Source of the DNA: Caballeronia grimmiae | GTDB lineage: Bacteria > Pseudomonadota > Gammaproteobacteria > Burkholderiales > Burkholderiaceae | Direction of reading: 5' to 3' | Length of the DNA stretch: 59,778 bases | NCBI RefSeq assembly: GCF_000698555.1 | Contig: NZ_JFHE01000034.1 | Location: 1-59,778, forward strand | In this document: positions 44,349 through 53,183 of the stretch, one piece after another | Numbering within the stretch: the stretch's first letter is position 1 | How the letters are laid out: each line of letters starts with the position of its first letter | The notes under the pieces: model-generated | What the model was told of the DNA's origin: nothing | Database searches by the model: none | The model's input: only the letters and a program-made list of their open reading frames with translations | Made by a program: the position numbers and the translations under genes

Positions 44349-44930
44349 CGACTGCTATCCTTTTACTATGACGCCGAACGCGGGCGTAATGACGCGTGCA
44401 TTCTATCCGTGCAGGTATCCTGAAAAAACGCGTGCATATTTCTTTACACAAGTGCCGTGCGCGCGCCACTCGGTCGCGCATGACGGGGCTCCGCGCTTGA
44501 CAGCGCGTGCTGAGTGCACGTTCGGTGCGCGCTCAAAGCGGGCGTGATGAAGAGCTGGAGAAGAGCCGGGCGAGGCGCCGGGCGGCCGCGGCAAGCCACG
44601 ACTGGTCTGCCGGGCTTTCCGCGCCGCCGCCCGGTCGCGCAGGGCGCACGGACAACACCGGGCCCGGCGGAACGAACCTTCGATACGATGCGTCGAGCGG
44701 CGAAGTCCAGGCGCACGTGCGGCAATCGTGCTTCGTGCACGTATTGCAGGGAGGTTGATCGCGGTACATGGATGGGTCCGATTTGGAGTACCCGCGCATG
44801 ATGTGCGATCTCGTCACGATTGACGATCGGACGGTTCTGAAGAACTCTTAGACTTGCGGAGAAAGGCGGCAAAAGAACTTCGGATAGCCAATCGGCCGAT
44901 GAAACGGTGAATCACCCAGGAGACGAAGAA
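44349..44930. other. Gene-poor spacer of about 580 bp
   Basis: The spacer lies between the divergent DUF937-OmpA gene and the YciI gene, so both promoters must be here. Apart from a doubtful small frame at 44533-44769 on the minus strand, I see no supported gene, no strong terminator and no clear operator. Confidence 0.5.
44533..44769 (-). CDS. Doubtful small ORF with CxxC-x4-CxxC motif
   Basis: A possible 78-residue protein from the ATG at 44769 (MYRDQPPCNTC). The first 20 residues hold CNTCTKHDCRTC, the spacing of a zinc knuckle, after which the sequence turns Pro/Ala/Arg/Ser-rich and looks like shadow composition. By eye, third-position GC seems lower than in the clear genes nearby, and there is no good ribosome site. 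An upstream ATG at 44817 is also in frame. It may be a small zinc protein with a poor tail or merely an accident of GC-rich DNA. Confidence 0.27.
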   Translation of the reverse strand: MYRDQPPCNTCTKHDCRTCAWTSPLDASYRRFVPPGPVLSVRPARPGGGAESPADQSWLAAAARRLARLFSSSSSRPL

Positions 44931-45227
44931 ATGCACTATTTATTGATTTATGAACTGGCGCCCGACTATCTGGAGCGCCGGGCGCAATTCCGCGATGAAC
45001 ATCTGAAACTGGCGTGGCAGGCGGTCGAGCGCGGCGATATCGTGCTGGCCGGTGCGCTCGACAGCCCCGCTGACCGCGCGATGCTGCTCTTCGAGGGCGA
45101 ATCGCCGGCGGCCGCCGAGGCGTTCGCGCAAAGCGATCCCTACGTCACCAACAAGCTCGTCGAACGCTGGGACGTGCGCAAGTGGAACACGGTGGTCGGC
45201 GAAGACGCGGCCACGCCCGTGCGCTAG
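44931..45227 (+). CDS. YciI-family protein
   Basis: A 98-residue protein. AGGAG (about 44918-44922) supports the ATG at 44931 (MHYLLIYELAPDYLERR) over an in-frame GTG at 44907. The family core is complete: YLERRAQFRDEHLKLAWQAVERGDIVLAGAL, then SPAAAEAFAQSDPYV and a C-terminal WDVRKWNTVVG. The His in RDEHL and the Asp in QSDPYV match the presumed active-site dyad of YciI proteins, which form a ferredoxin-like dimer of uncertain function (a dehydrohalogenase-like role is known in one distant member). It converges with the LysR gene (6 bp between stops). Confidence 0.92.
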   Translation: MHYLLIYELAPDYLERRAQFRDEHLKLAWQAVERGDIVLAGALDSPADRAMLLFEGESPAAAEAFAQSDPYVTNKLVERWDVRKWNTVVGEDAATPVR

Positions 45228-45233
45228 GTTCGA

Positions 45234-46202
45234 TCAGGCCTCGGCGGGTTCGTCGGAACGCCGCCGCGCCGCGCGATACAGGCTCGTGAGCGTATCGTCC
45301 ACTTGCTGCGACCGCTCGAAAAGCGCCGCGAGCCAATCCACGAAAGCCGATACGCGCGGCGTCGCCTGGCGGCTCTTCAGAAACGCGACCGATACCTTCA
45401 GCGGCGGCGACTTCCATTGCGGCAGCACTTCCCGCAGTTGCCCTGAGCGCAGATAAGGCTGCGCTGCGATCCGCAGCGGCTGGATCAGCCCGAGCCCTTG
45501 CAGGCCGCACGCCAGATACGCGTGCTCGTCGGCGACCTGCACGAAGCCGCGCATGCTCATCAAGTGCGGCTTGCCGTTCACGTCGAATTCGAAATCGGCG
45601 GGGCGGCCGCTCTTTTCCGGCATGCAATTCACCGCGACGTGCTGCGCGAGCTCGTCGAGACTCGCGGGCGTGCCGTGCTTTTCCAGATAGGCGGGGCTCG
45701 CGCACGTCACCTGTTCCAGCAATCCGAGGCGGCGCGCGACCAGCCCGGAATCCGGCAACTCGCCCAACTGCACGCTGCAGTCGACGCCTTCGCCGACGAG
45801 GTCTACGTTACGCATTCCGATGCCGATCGACAGCTCGATCTGCGGATAGCGCGCATGGAACTCGGGCAGCGCGGGCACGACGATCGACGTCGCGACCGTA
45901 TCCGGCATCTCGACGCGCAGGCGTCCGCGCAGCCGCTCTTCGCCCGCTGCGAAGCCGGAGTCGAGTTCGTCGATATCAGCGAGAATCCGGGCGCAGCGCT
46001 CGTAGTAGGCGGCGCCGTCGACGGTGAGGTTCAGGCGCCGGGTCGTGCGTGCGAGCAGTTGCACGCCGACCAGCGCTTCGAGTTGTTGCACGGTCGTCGA
46101 AACGCTCGCGCGCGGCATGCCGAGCGACTCGGCGGCGCGCGTGAAGCTGTTCGTATCGACGACACGCGTAAAGACACGCATGGCATGAACGCGATCGATC
46201 AC
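45234..46202 (-). CDS. LysR-family transcriptional regulator
   Basis: A 322-residue regulator. The N-terminal HTH (about 1-62: MIDRVHAMRVFTRVVDTNSFTRAAESLGMPRASVSTTVQQLE) belongs to the AaeR/DsdC-like subgroup whose members often start with D-x-x-x-AM-x-x-F. The effector domain (about 90-300) includes LRVEMPDTVATSIVVPALPEFHARYPQIELSIGIG. An Ala/Arg-rich tail closes it. No divergent target gene is adjacent: the MscS gene upstream runs the same way, with about 135 bp between. Its regulon and effector therefore cannot be inferred from position. The YciI gene converges with it. Confidence 0.92.
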   Translation of the reverse strand: MIDRVHAMRVFTRVVDTNSFTRAAESLGMPRASVSTTVQQLEALVGVQLLARTTRRLNLTVDGAAYYERCARILADIDELDSGFAAGEERLRGRLRVEMPDTVATSIVVPALPEFHARYPQIELSIGIGMRNVDLVGEGVDCSVQLGELPDSGLVARRLGLLEQVTCASPAYLEKHGTPASLDELAQHVAVNCMPEKSGRPADFEFDVNGKPHLMSMRGFVQVADEHAYLACGLQGLGLIQPLRIAAQPYLRSGQLREVLPQWKSPPLKVSVAFLKSRQATPRVSAFVDWLAALFERSQQVDDTLTSLYRAARRRSDEPAEA

Positions 46203-46336
46203 AGTGAGTTTCCTTGTTCCCGATGAATGGCGATGCGCTAGGACGCACCGGCGATGACATCATCGTAAGGACCGTGACAGCGCGCGTGAATACACAAAAA
46301 TCGACAATTCTTGCCTGATTCTTCCGGGGGCGAAAG

Positions 46337-47620
46337 TCAAAGAGTCGGCATCTCGCCGCGCAGCCGTCCCGCCACGCCGGAGAAGTCCCTTCCCGACGGC
46401 GCCTGATACAGCCGCAGCCCCATCTCGGGAAGAATCGACAGCAGATGGTCGAAGACATCGCCCTGAATGCGCTCGTATTGCGCCCACGCGGTCGTTGCGG
46501 TGAAGCAGTAGACCTCGATCGGAATGCCTGCCGACTCCGGCTCCATCATGCGGACCATGATCGCCATGTCCTGCCGTATCTCCGGATGATGCTGCAGATA
46601 CGCAACCCCATACGCGCGAAACGTGCCGATGTTCGTCAGCCGCCGGCGATTCGCAGGCTCCTCGGCCAGTTCTCCGAGATTGCGGTTCGCCTGCTCGACT
46701 TCGGTCTGCTTCTGTTGCAGATAATCGTGCAGCAGGCGAAAGCGCAGCATGCGCTCGGTTTCCTCATCGGTGAGAAAGCGCACGCATTGCGCGTCGATGC
46801 GCATCGTTCGTTTGATGCGCCTTCCGCCCGATTCGAACATGTGCCGATAGTTGCGATAGCTCTCCGAAAAGAGCTTGTAGGTCGGCACGGTGGTGATCGT
46901 GTTGTCCCAGTTCTGCACCTTGACCGTATGCAGCGCGATGTCCTTTACCGCGCCGTCCGCGAGGGCTTGCGGCATCTCGATCCAGTCGCCGATGCGCAGC
47001 ATGTCGTTCGACGTGAGCTGCGTGCTTGCGACGAGCGACAGCAGCGTGTCCTTGAACACGAGCAGCAGAACGGCGGAAAGCGCGCCGAGGCCGGAGAGCA
47101 TCCAGAGCGGCGAGCGGTCGATCAGAATCGACAGCACGAGCACGCCGCACACCAGTGCCAGCGCGAGCTTGCCGATCTGGATATAGCCTTTGATCGAGCG
47201 CGTCTGCGCCTCCTTGCTCGCGGCATAGACGTCCTGCCACGCGGAAAGCGCGCTGCCCGCCGCGAGGAACACGCAGACCCACGCGCAGCCGTGCGCGACG
47301 CGTTCGATCGGCGCTGCCCATCGCCCGATATGCGGCACTTCGCCGATGCCCAGCGCGACGACCGCGAACGGCGCCGCGTACCACAGCCGCTGATACGCGC
47401 GATGCCGGATGAACGCGCGATCCCACGCCGCGTGTCCCGCGAGCACCAGCAGCCGATGCGCGATGCGCAGCAGCACACGCGCGATGACCCATTGCACGAA
47501 CTCCGCGATGACGAAGAGCGCGAACAATCCCACGATGAGCTGCGCCCAGGGTTGCGTCGGAAGGTGCTGCGACAGGCTGTCCGGAAGGAAGTCGAAGTTC
47601 ATGCGTCGATGTCGGCTCAT
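46337..47620 (-). CDS. MscS-family mechanosensitive channel (YbdG-like)
   Basis: A 427-residue membrane protein from the ATG at 47620 (MSRHRRMNF); an ATG at 47602 (MNFDFLPDSL) is an equally reasonable start. Five predicted helices (about 30-185), including LIVGLFALFVIAEFVQWVIARVLL, lead to the pore-lining helix and the MscS beta domain: LGALSAVLLLVFKDTLLSLVASTQL, then SNDMLRIGDWIEMPQALADG and TVPTYKLFSESYRNY. A long C-terminal cytoplasmic part (about 290-427) follows. The length, five-helix N-terminus and large C-terminus fit the YbdG type rather than short MscS. It opens under hypo-osmotic stress. RpiR diverges from it across about 160 bp. Confidence 0.92.
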   Translation of the reverse strand: MSRHRRMNFDFLPDSLSQHLPTQPWAQLIVGLFALFVIAEFVQWVIARVLLRIAHRLLVLAGHAAWDRAFIRHRAYQRLWYAAPFAVVALGIGEVPHIGRWAAPIERVAHGCAWVCVFLAAGSALSAWQDVYAASKEAQTRSIKGYIQIGKLALALVCGVLVLSILIDRSPLWMLSGLGALSAVLLLVFKDTLLSLVASTQLTSNDMLRIGDWIEMPQALADGAVKDIALHTVKVQNWDNTITTVPTYKLFSESYRNYRHMFESGGRRIKRTMRIDAQCVRFLTDEETERMLRFRLLHDYLQQKQTEVEQANRNLGELAEEPANRRRLTNIGTFRAYGVAYLQHHPEIRQDMAIMVRMMEPESAGIPIEVYCFTATTAWAQYERIQGDVFDHLLSILPEMGLRLYQAPSGRDFSGVAGRLRGEMPTL

Positions 47621-47697
47621 AAGCGATACGTCCCGTATTGTGCATGAACGTGCATGGGCGTTTGACGCATCGCGCGACGTCATCGAAAACCCGAGTT

Positions 47698-47750
47698 CGA
47701 TGAAAATGAATTTTTTTCGGCGGCCATTTTAGGTAAACATGCTTTCATCG
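47698..47750. promoter_or_regulatory. Spaced inverted repeat before the RpiR operon
   Basis: Arms cgatgaaa (47698-47705) and tttcatcg (47743-47750) with a 37-base spacer that includes a T7 run. RpiR-type regulators often bind similar TGAAA/TTTCA dyads, usually with a shorter gap. It could be the autoregulatory site of the operon. Confidence 0.3.
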
Positions 47751-47779
47751 CGACTACCCGACGAGCGTGCCGCCGCCTC

Positions 47780-48709
47780 ATGTCCCGCCGTTTTCCGGTT
47801 TTACCGCCGATCAGCGCCGACGAGCCGATCGCGACGCGCATCGCTGCCGCGATGCCGGCGCTCACGCCGGTCCATCAGCGCATGGGCGCGTTCGTGCTGG
47901 CGAACCTGTTTCGCTCGGCGACCATGCGCATCGACGAATTCGCCGATGCCGTCGGTGCGTCCATCGCGACGGCAAACCGCTTCGCGCGGGCGCTCGGTTT
48001 CTCGGGCTATCCGGCGTTTCGCGATGCGCTCGTGCGCGGCTTCGAAGCGACGATCGCACCCGTCGAACGTTTGCGCTCGTCGCTCGAGACACCGGCGAGC
48101 GGGGCCGAAGTGTTCGAGGCGTCGCTCGCGCAGGCGGCGTCGAATGTGCGGCTGGCGCAAGCATCGGTCGATGCGGCGAAAGCCGATGCGCTCGTCGACG
48201 CCGTGCTCGGCGCGAATCGCGTGTTCGTGCTCGGCTACGGCGCGAGCGCGTTTCTCGCCGGGCTGCTGGAGCACGGCCTCACGCCGTATTGCGCGAATGT
48301 GCAGTCGCTGGCGCTCGCCGGCGGGCCATCGCACGCGGCGCGCCGGTTGTTCACGGCGTCGCGCGAAGACGTGCTCGTCGCAATCGCATTTCCCCGCTAT
48401 GTCGACGACACCATCACGCTCGCGCGGCAGGCCCGCGAACATGGCGTGCGCGTCGTCGCACTGACCGATAGCGGCGCGTCGCCGCTCGCCCGCGTCGCGG
48501 ATCTCGTGCTCGCCATCCGCGCCGAACGCCGGCTCGCCGCGAATTGCGACACGGCCGTACTGGCGGTCATCGAAGCGCTGTGCGACGCGGTCGCGCATCG
48601 CGCGAAACGATCCGTGGAAGCGGCGTCGGGACTCGCGGAATTCGTGCTGCCGTGGCTCGCGGCTGCATCCATCGAACAAATAACTCGAACGGAGCCGCGC
48701 GAACCATGA
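47780..48709 (+). CDS. MurR/RpiR-family regulator heading the peptide-import operon
   Basis: A 309-residue regulator. HTH_6 domain (about 15-95: ALTPVHQRMGAFVLANLFRSATMRIDEFADAVGASIATANRFARALGFSGYPAFR). The C-terminal SIS domain (about 145-275) contains RVFVLGYGASAFLAGLLEHGL and a Ser/Thr-rich phosphosugar-like loop, though this domain in RpiR proteins may bind other ligands. The stop overlaps the ATG of the isoaspartyl peptidase gene by 4 bp (ATGA), so it is in the same operon and probably controls it. This arrangement fits a self-regulated operon for importing small peptides or glutathione. The effector is not known. Confidence 0.9.
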   Translation: MSRRFPVLPPISADEPIATRIAAAMPALTPVHQRMGAFVLANLFRSATMRIDEFADAVGASIATANRFARALGFSGYPAFRDALVRGFEATIAPVERLRSSLETPASGAEVFEASLAQAASNVRLAQASVDAAKADALVDAVLGANRVFVLGYGASAFLAGLLEHGLTPYCANVQSLALAGGPSHAARRLFTASREDVLVAIAFPRYVDDTITLARQAREHGVRVVALTDSGASPLARVADLVLAIRAERRLAANCDTAVLAVIEALCDAVAHRAKRSVEAASGLAEFVLPWLAAASIEQITRTEPREP

Positions 48710-49674
48710 GCGCCATTCCAGTCATCGCGATACACGGCGGCGCGGGCACGATCCTTCGCTCGGCCATGAACGCCGAAGCCGAAGCGCGCTATCACGCTGC
48801 GCTCGCCGGCGTGCTGCACGCGGGCGAACGCATTCTCGCCGGCGGCGGCCGCGCGCTCGACGCCGTCACCGAAGCCGTGCGCCTGCTCGAAGACTGTCCG
48901 CTCTTCAATGCGGGCCACGGCGCCGTGTTCACGGCAGCGGGCACGCATGAACTCGACGCGTCGATCATGGACGGCGCGACGCTCGAAGCCGGAGCGATCA
49001 GTTGTGTGAGGCACCTGAAGAACCCGGTCCTCGCCGCCCGCCGCGTGCTCGAGGTGAGCGAGCACGTGATGTTCACCGCCGCCGGTGCGGAAGCGTTCGC
49101 GCTCGAGCAAGGGCTCGAGTTCGTCGAGCCGTTGTATTTCCATACCGATGCCCGCTATCAGCAGTGGCTGAAGGCGCGCGGCACATCGCGTACGTTGCTC
49201 GATCACGATGCAGCCTCGCAGGCCACGGACGAAGACGATCCGCTCGATCCTACGAAGAAGTTCGGCACGGTCGGCGCGGTGGCGCTCGATGCGAACGGCC
49301 ATCTCGCCGCCGCGACATCGACGGGCGGCGTCACGAACAAGCAGGCTGGCCGCGTCGGCGACGCGCCGTTGATCGGTGCGGGCTGCTATGCGAACGATGC
49401 GACCTGCGCCGTCTCGACGACCGGAACCGGCGAGATGTTCATCCGCATGCTCGCGGCGTATGACGTGTCCGCGCAGATGGCGTATCGCGGCGTGACGCTG
49501 GAGGAAGCCGCACGCGATGTCGTGATGAACAAGCTGCCGCGCATCGACGGACGCGGCGGGCTCATCGCCGTCGATGCAAAGGGCAACGTCACGCTGCCGT
49601 TTAATACCGAGGGGATGTATCGCGGTTATGCCCATGTGAACGCAACGCCGGTCACGGCGATTTACCGCCCATGA
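48706..49674 (+). CDS. iaaA: Isoaspartyl peptidase / L-asparaginase (Ntn hydrolase)
   Basis: A 322-residue Ntn hydrolase that splits beta-aspartyl dipeptides and asparagine. ATG 48706 overlaps the RpiR stop. Landmarks: AIHGGAGTI near the N-terminus, LFNAGHGAVFT, ELDASIMDGATLEAGAISCV, and the autocleavage site KKFG-Thr188, where Thr188 becomes the N-terminal nucleophile of the beta subunit (TVGAVALDANGHLAAATSTGG). Length is as in E. coli IaaA. E. coli also has iaaA directly upstream of gsiABCD, so the order is a known one. gsiA overlaps it by 4 bp. Confidence 0.95.
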   Translation: MSAIPVIAIHGGAGTILRSAMNAEAEARYHAALAGVLHAGERILAGGGRALDAVTEAVRLLEDCPLFNAGHGAVFTAAGTHELDASIMDGATLEAGAISCVRHLKNPVLAARRVLEVSEHVMFTAAGAEAFALEQGLEFVEPLYFHTDARYQQWLKARGTSRTLLDHDAASQATDEDDPLDPTKKFGTVGAVALDANGHLAAATSTGGVTNKQAGRVGDAPLIGAGCYANDATCAVSTTGTGEMFIRMLAAYDVSAQMAYRGVTLEEAARDVVMNKLPRIDGRGGLIAVDAKGNVTLPFNTEGMYRGYAHVNATPVTAIYRP

Positions 49675-51572
49675 CGACGACGCTTACCTTGCCTGATTCT
49701 CGCGTAATCGACGTGCGCGATCTGTCGGTCACGTTCCGCTCGCGCTCGCGGATCATCGAAGCCGTGCGCGGCGTCTCATTCACGGTAGATCGCGGCGAAA
49801 CGCTTGCGATCGTCGGCGAATCGGGCTCGGGCAAGTCGGTGACGTCGCTTGCGCTGATGCGGCTCGTGGAGCACGGCGGCGGTGCGATCGCGGCGGGCAG
49901 CATCGCGTTTCGCCGGCGCAACGGCAACGTGCTCGATCTGGCGCGCGCTTCGTCAGCGACGATGCGCACCGTGCGCGGCGCGGACATCGCGATGATCTTC
50001 CAGGAGCCGATGACATCGCTCAATCCGGTCTTCACCGTCGGCGATCAGATTGCGGAAGCGATCTCATTGCATCAGGGCAAGAGCCGCTCCGAAGCGCGCC
50101 AGGAAGTCTTGCGCCTGCTCGATCTCGTGCGGATTCCCGAAGCGCGCAACGTGTTCGCACGCTATCCGCATCAGCTTTCGGGCGGGATGCGCCAGCGCGT
50201 GATGATAGCGATGGCGCTTTCGTGCAAGCCCGCGCTCCTCATCGCCGACGAACCGACGACCGCGCTCGACGTGACGATACAGGCGCAGATTCTGCAACTC
50301 GTGCGTGGCCTGCAGGACGAGATGAACATGGCCGTGATCTTCATCACGCACGATATGGGCGTCGTCGCGGAAGTCGCGGATCGCGTGCTGGTGATGTATC
50401 GCGGGGAGAAGGTGGAGGAAGCGGTTTCGGAGGAAATATTTCGGAAGCCGAAGCGTTCGTACACGAAGGCACTGCTTGCCGCCGTGCCGACGCTCGGCGC
50501 GATGCATGGCACGCATCGTCCGGCGAAGTTTCCGATTGTCGAGGTCGAGCCGGCGGACGCCGCTCCCGACGATGCCAGCGCGCTGCGGCCATCGGCGGCA
50601 GTGGAGCATCAGGTGCAGCCCGCCGTCGATGAAACCAGTCCGCCGATCTTGCGCGTGCGCGATCTGGTCACGCGCTTTCCCGTGAAGACCGGGCTTTTCG
50701 GCCGCACGACTGCAGCGGTGCACGCGGTCGAGCGTGTCAGCTTCGATCTGCGGCAGGGCGAAACGCTTGCGCTCGTCGGCGAATCGGGCTGTGGAAAATC
50801 GACGACGGGGCGTTCGCTCCTGAGGCTCGTCGAAAGCCAGAGCGGTTCGATCGAGTTCGACGGACGCGACATTAGCGCATTGCAAGGCCACGAACTCCAG
50901 GCTTTGCGCCGCAATATCCAGTTCATCTTTCAGGACCCGTTCGCGTCGCTCAATCCGCGTCTGACCGTCGGCTTTTCGGTAATGGAGCCGCTGCTCGTGC
51001 ATGGCGTAGCGAGCGGGAAAGAAGCGCAGGCGCGAGTCGACTGGCTGCTCGAAAAAGTCGGCTTGCCGCCGGAAGCCGCGCAACGTTATCCGCATGAATT
51101 CTCGGGCGGACAGCGTCAGCGCATTGCGATCGCCCGTGCGCTGGCACTGAATCCGAAGGTCGTCATCGCGGATGAGTCCGTCTCCGCACTCGATGTCTCC
51201 GTGCGCGCGCAAATCGTGAATCTGATGCTCGATTTACAGCGCGAACTGGGCATCGCGTATCTGTTCATCTCGCATGACATGGCGGTGGTGGAGCGCGTGA
51301 GCCATCGCGTCGCGGTGATGTATCTCGGGCAGATCGTGGAGATCGGGCCGCGTGCCGCCGTGTTCGAGGCGCCGCGTCATCCGTACACGAGAAAGCTGAT
51401 GAGCGCGGTGCCCGTTGCCGATCCCGCGCGCCGTCATGCGCAGCGCATGCTCGCCGCCGATGAAATCCCCAGTCCGATACGCAAGCTCGGCGACGAGCCG
51501 ACGGTCGCGAAACTCGTCGCGGTCGGGCCGGATCACTATGTCGCCGAGCATCACGTCGGCGGCGCGTATTAG
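49671..51572 (+). CDS. gsiA: Peptide/glutathione ABC transporter, tandem ATPase subunit
   Basis: A 633-residue fusion of two ABC ATPases (DppD- and DppF-like). First: Walker A GESGSGKSVTS, signature LSGGMRQRVMIAMAL and Walker B LLIADEPTTALD. Second (from about residue 325): Walker A GESGCGKSTTG, signature FSGGQRQRIAIARAL and Walker B VVIADESVSALD, where the residue after the Glu is Ser rather than Pro or Ala. Both ends have the C-terminal oligopeptide transporter extension (HPYTRKLMSAVP). The tandem layout with iaaA upstream and three further gsi-like genes downstream makes it GsiA, powering uptake of glutathione or beta-aspartyl-type peptides. Confidence 0.95.
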   Translation: MTTTLTLPDSRVIDVRDLSVTFRSRSRIIEAVRGVSFTVDRGETLAIVGESGSGKSVTSLALMRLVEHGGGAIAAGSIAFRRRNGNVLDLARASSATMRTVRGADIAMIFQEPMTSLNPVFTVGDQIAEAISLHQGKSRSEARQEVLRLLDLVRIPEARNVFARYPHQLSGGMRQRVMIAMALSCKPALLIADEPTTALDVTIQAQILQLVRGLQDEMNMAVIFITHDMGVVAEVADRVLVMYRGEKVEEAVSEEIFRKPKRSYTKALLAAVPTLGAMHGTHRPAKFPIVEVEPADAAPDDASALRPSAAVEHQVQPAVDETSPPILRVRDLVTRFPVKTGLFGRTTAAVHAVERVSFDLRQGETLALVGESGCGKSTTGRSLLRLVESQSGSIEFDGRDISALQGHELQALRRNIQFIFQDPFASLNPRLTVGFSVMEPLLVHGVASGKEAQARVDWLLEKVGLPPEAAQRYPHEFSGGQRQRIAIARALALNPKVVIADESVSALDVSVRAQIVNLMLDLQRELGIAYLFISHDMAVVERVSHRVAVMYLGQIVEIGPRAAVFEAPRHPYTRKLMSAVPVADPARRHAQRMLAADEIPSPIRKLGDEPTVAKLVAVGPDHYVAEHHVGGAY

Positions 51573-51624
51573 GTTTCCGGAAGCACATCGTAGCGCACCA
51601 TAACGTCAAGCAAAGGAGTTCACG

Positions 51625-53181
51625 ATGCCGTCCTCTCGTTCCCTCACGCTGCGCCGCGTTTTCACCGCGAGCGCAGTCGCCTCGATGATCGCGTGCGGTT
51701 CCATGACCGCGTATGCGCAAAGCACTGCGGTCATGGCCGTCGCTTCGACCTTCACGACGCTCGATCCCTACGACGCCAACGACACGCTCTCGCAGGCCGT
51801 GTCGAAGTCGTTCTATCAAGGGCTCTTCGGCTTCGACAAGGACATGAGGATCCAGAACGTGCTCGCCACGAGCTACGAAGCGAGTCCCGATGCAAAGGTC
51901 TATACGATCCATCTGCGGCAGGGCGTGAAGTTCCACGATGGCACCGACTTCAACGGCGATGCCGTGAAGGCGTCGTTCGACCGCGTGATCGATCCGGCGA
52001 ACAAGCTCAAGCGCTATAACCTCTTCAACAAGATCGAGAAGACCGAAGTGCTCGATCCGTACACGGTCAGAGTCACGCTGAAGATTCCGTTCTCCGCGTT
52101 CATCAACGTGCTTGCGCATCCCTCGGCGGTGATGATTTCGCCGGCCGCGCTTCAGAAATACGGCAAGGAGATCGCGTTTCATCCGGTCGGCACGGGACCG
52201 TTCGAATTCGTCGAATGGAAGCAGACCGACGACCTGAAGGTGAAGAAGTTCGCGGGCTACTGGAAGAAGGGTTATCCGAAGATCGACATGATCGACTGGA
52301 AGCCTGTCGTGGATAACAACACGCGTGCGGCGCTCATGCAAACGGGCGAGGCGGACTTCGCGTTCCAGGTGCCGTTCGAGCAGGCGGCCACGCTCAAGTC
52401 CAGCCCGAAGGTCGATCTGATTGCCGCGCCGTCGATCATTCAGCGTTACATCAGCATGAACATGGGCCAGAAGCCCTTTGATAACCCGAAGGTGCGCGAA
52501 GCCCTCAACTATGCGATCAACAAGGAAGCGCTCGTGAAGGTCGCGTTCGCGGGTTATGCGATGCCTTCCGAGGGCGTCGTGCCGCAGGGCGTCGACTATG
52601 CGACGAAGCTCGGCCCGTGGAAATACGATCCGGCGAAGGCCCGCCAGTTGTTGAAGGAAGCGGGCTATCCGAACGGCTTCGAAACGACGCTCTGGTCCGG
52701 CTACAACCACACGACCGCGCAGAAGATCATTCAGTTCGTGCAGCAGCAACTCGGGCAAGTGGGCGTGAAGGCGTCGGTCGAGGCGCTCGAAGCCGGGCAG
52801 CGCGTGCAGCGTGTGGACAGCGCGCCCGATCCGGCCACCGCGCCCGTGCGGATGTACTACATCGGCTGGTCCTCGTCGACGGGCGAAGCGGACTGGGCAA
52901 TATCGCCATTGCTCGCGAGTTCGTCCATGCCGCCGAAGCTGTCGAATACGGCGTACTACAAGAACGAGAATGTCGATGCCGACTTGCAGAAGGCGCTCGC
53001 GACCACCGACCGCAATGAGAAAGCCGCGCTCTACGCCGACGCCCAGAAGCGTATCTGGGCCGATGCGCCGTGGATCTTTCTTGTCACCGAGAAAGTGGTC
53101 TATGCGCGCAGCAAGCGGCTTTCCGGCGCGTACGTGATGCCGGATGGCTCGTTCAATTTCGATGAGATCGCCATCAAGTAA
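51625..53181 (+). CDS. gsiB: Periplasmic peptide/glutathione-binding protein
   Basis: A 518-residue SBP_bac_5 protein. AAGGAG upstream supports the ATG at 51625. An N-terminal signal (RRVFTASAVASMIACGSM, cleavage near AYAQ) exports it to the periplasm. The mature part has FTTLDPYDANDTLSQAVSKSFYQGLFGFDK, VKFHDGTDFNGDAVKASFDRV and the AFHPVGTGPFEFVEW-type loop of dipeptide/glutathione binders, and a C-terminal lobe with YYIGWSSSTGEADWAI. No lipobox. It follows gsiA after 52 bp and precedes the two permease genes. The exact peptide preference is unknown. Confidence 0.95.
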   Translation: MPSSRSLTLRRVFTASAVASMIACGSMTAYAQSTAVMAVASTFTTLDPYDANDTLSQAVSKSFYQGLFGFDKDMRIQNVLATSYEASPDAKVYTIHLRQGVKFHDGTDFNGDAVKASFDRVIDPANKLKRYNLFNKIEKTEVLDPYTVRVTLKIPFSAFINVLAHPSAVMISPAALQKYGKEIAFHPVGTGPFEFVEWKQTDDLKVKKFAGYWKKGYPKIDMIDWKPVVDNNTRAALMQTGEADFAFQVPFEQAATLKSSPKVDLIAAPSIIQRYISMNMGQKPFDNPKVREALNYAINKEALVKVAFAGYAMPSEGVVPQGVDYATKLGPWKYDPAKARQLLKEAGYPNGFETTLWSGYNHTTAQKIIQFVQQQLGQVGVKASVEALEAGQRVQRVDSAPDPATAPVRMYYIGWSSSTGEADWAISPLLASSSMPPKLSNTAYYKNENVDADLQKALATTDRNEKAALYADAQKRIWADAPWIFLVTEKVVYARSKRLSGAYVMPDGSFNFDEIAIK

Positions 53182-53183
53182 CG

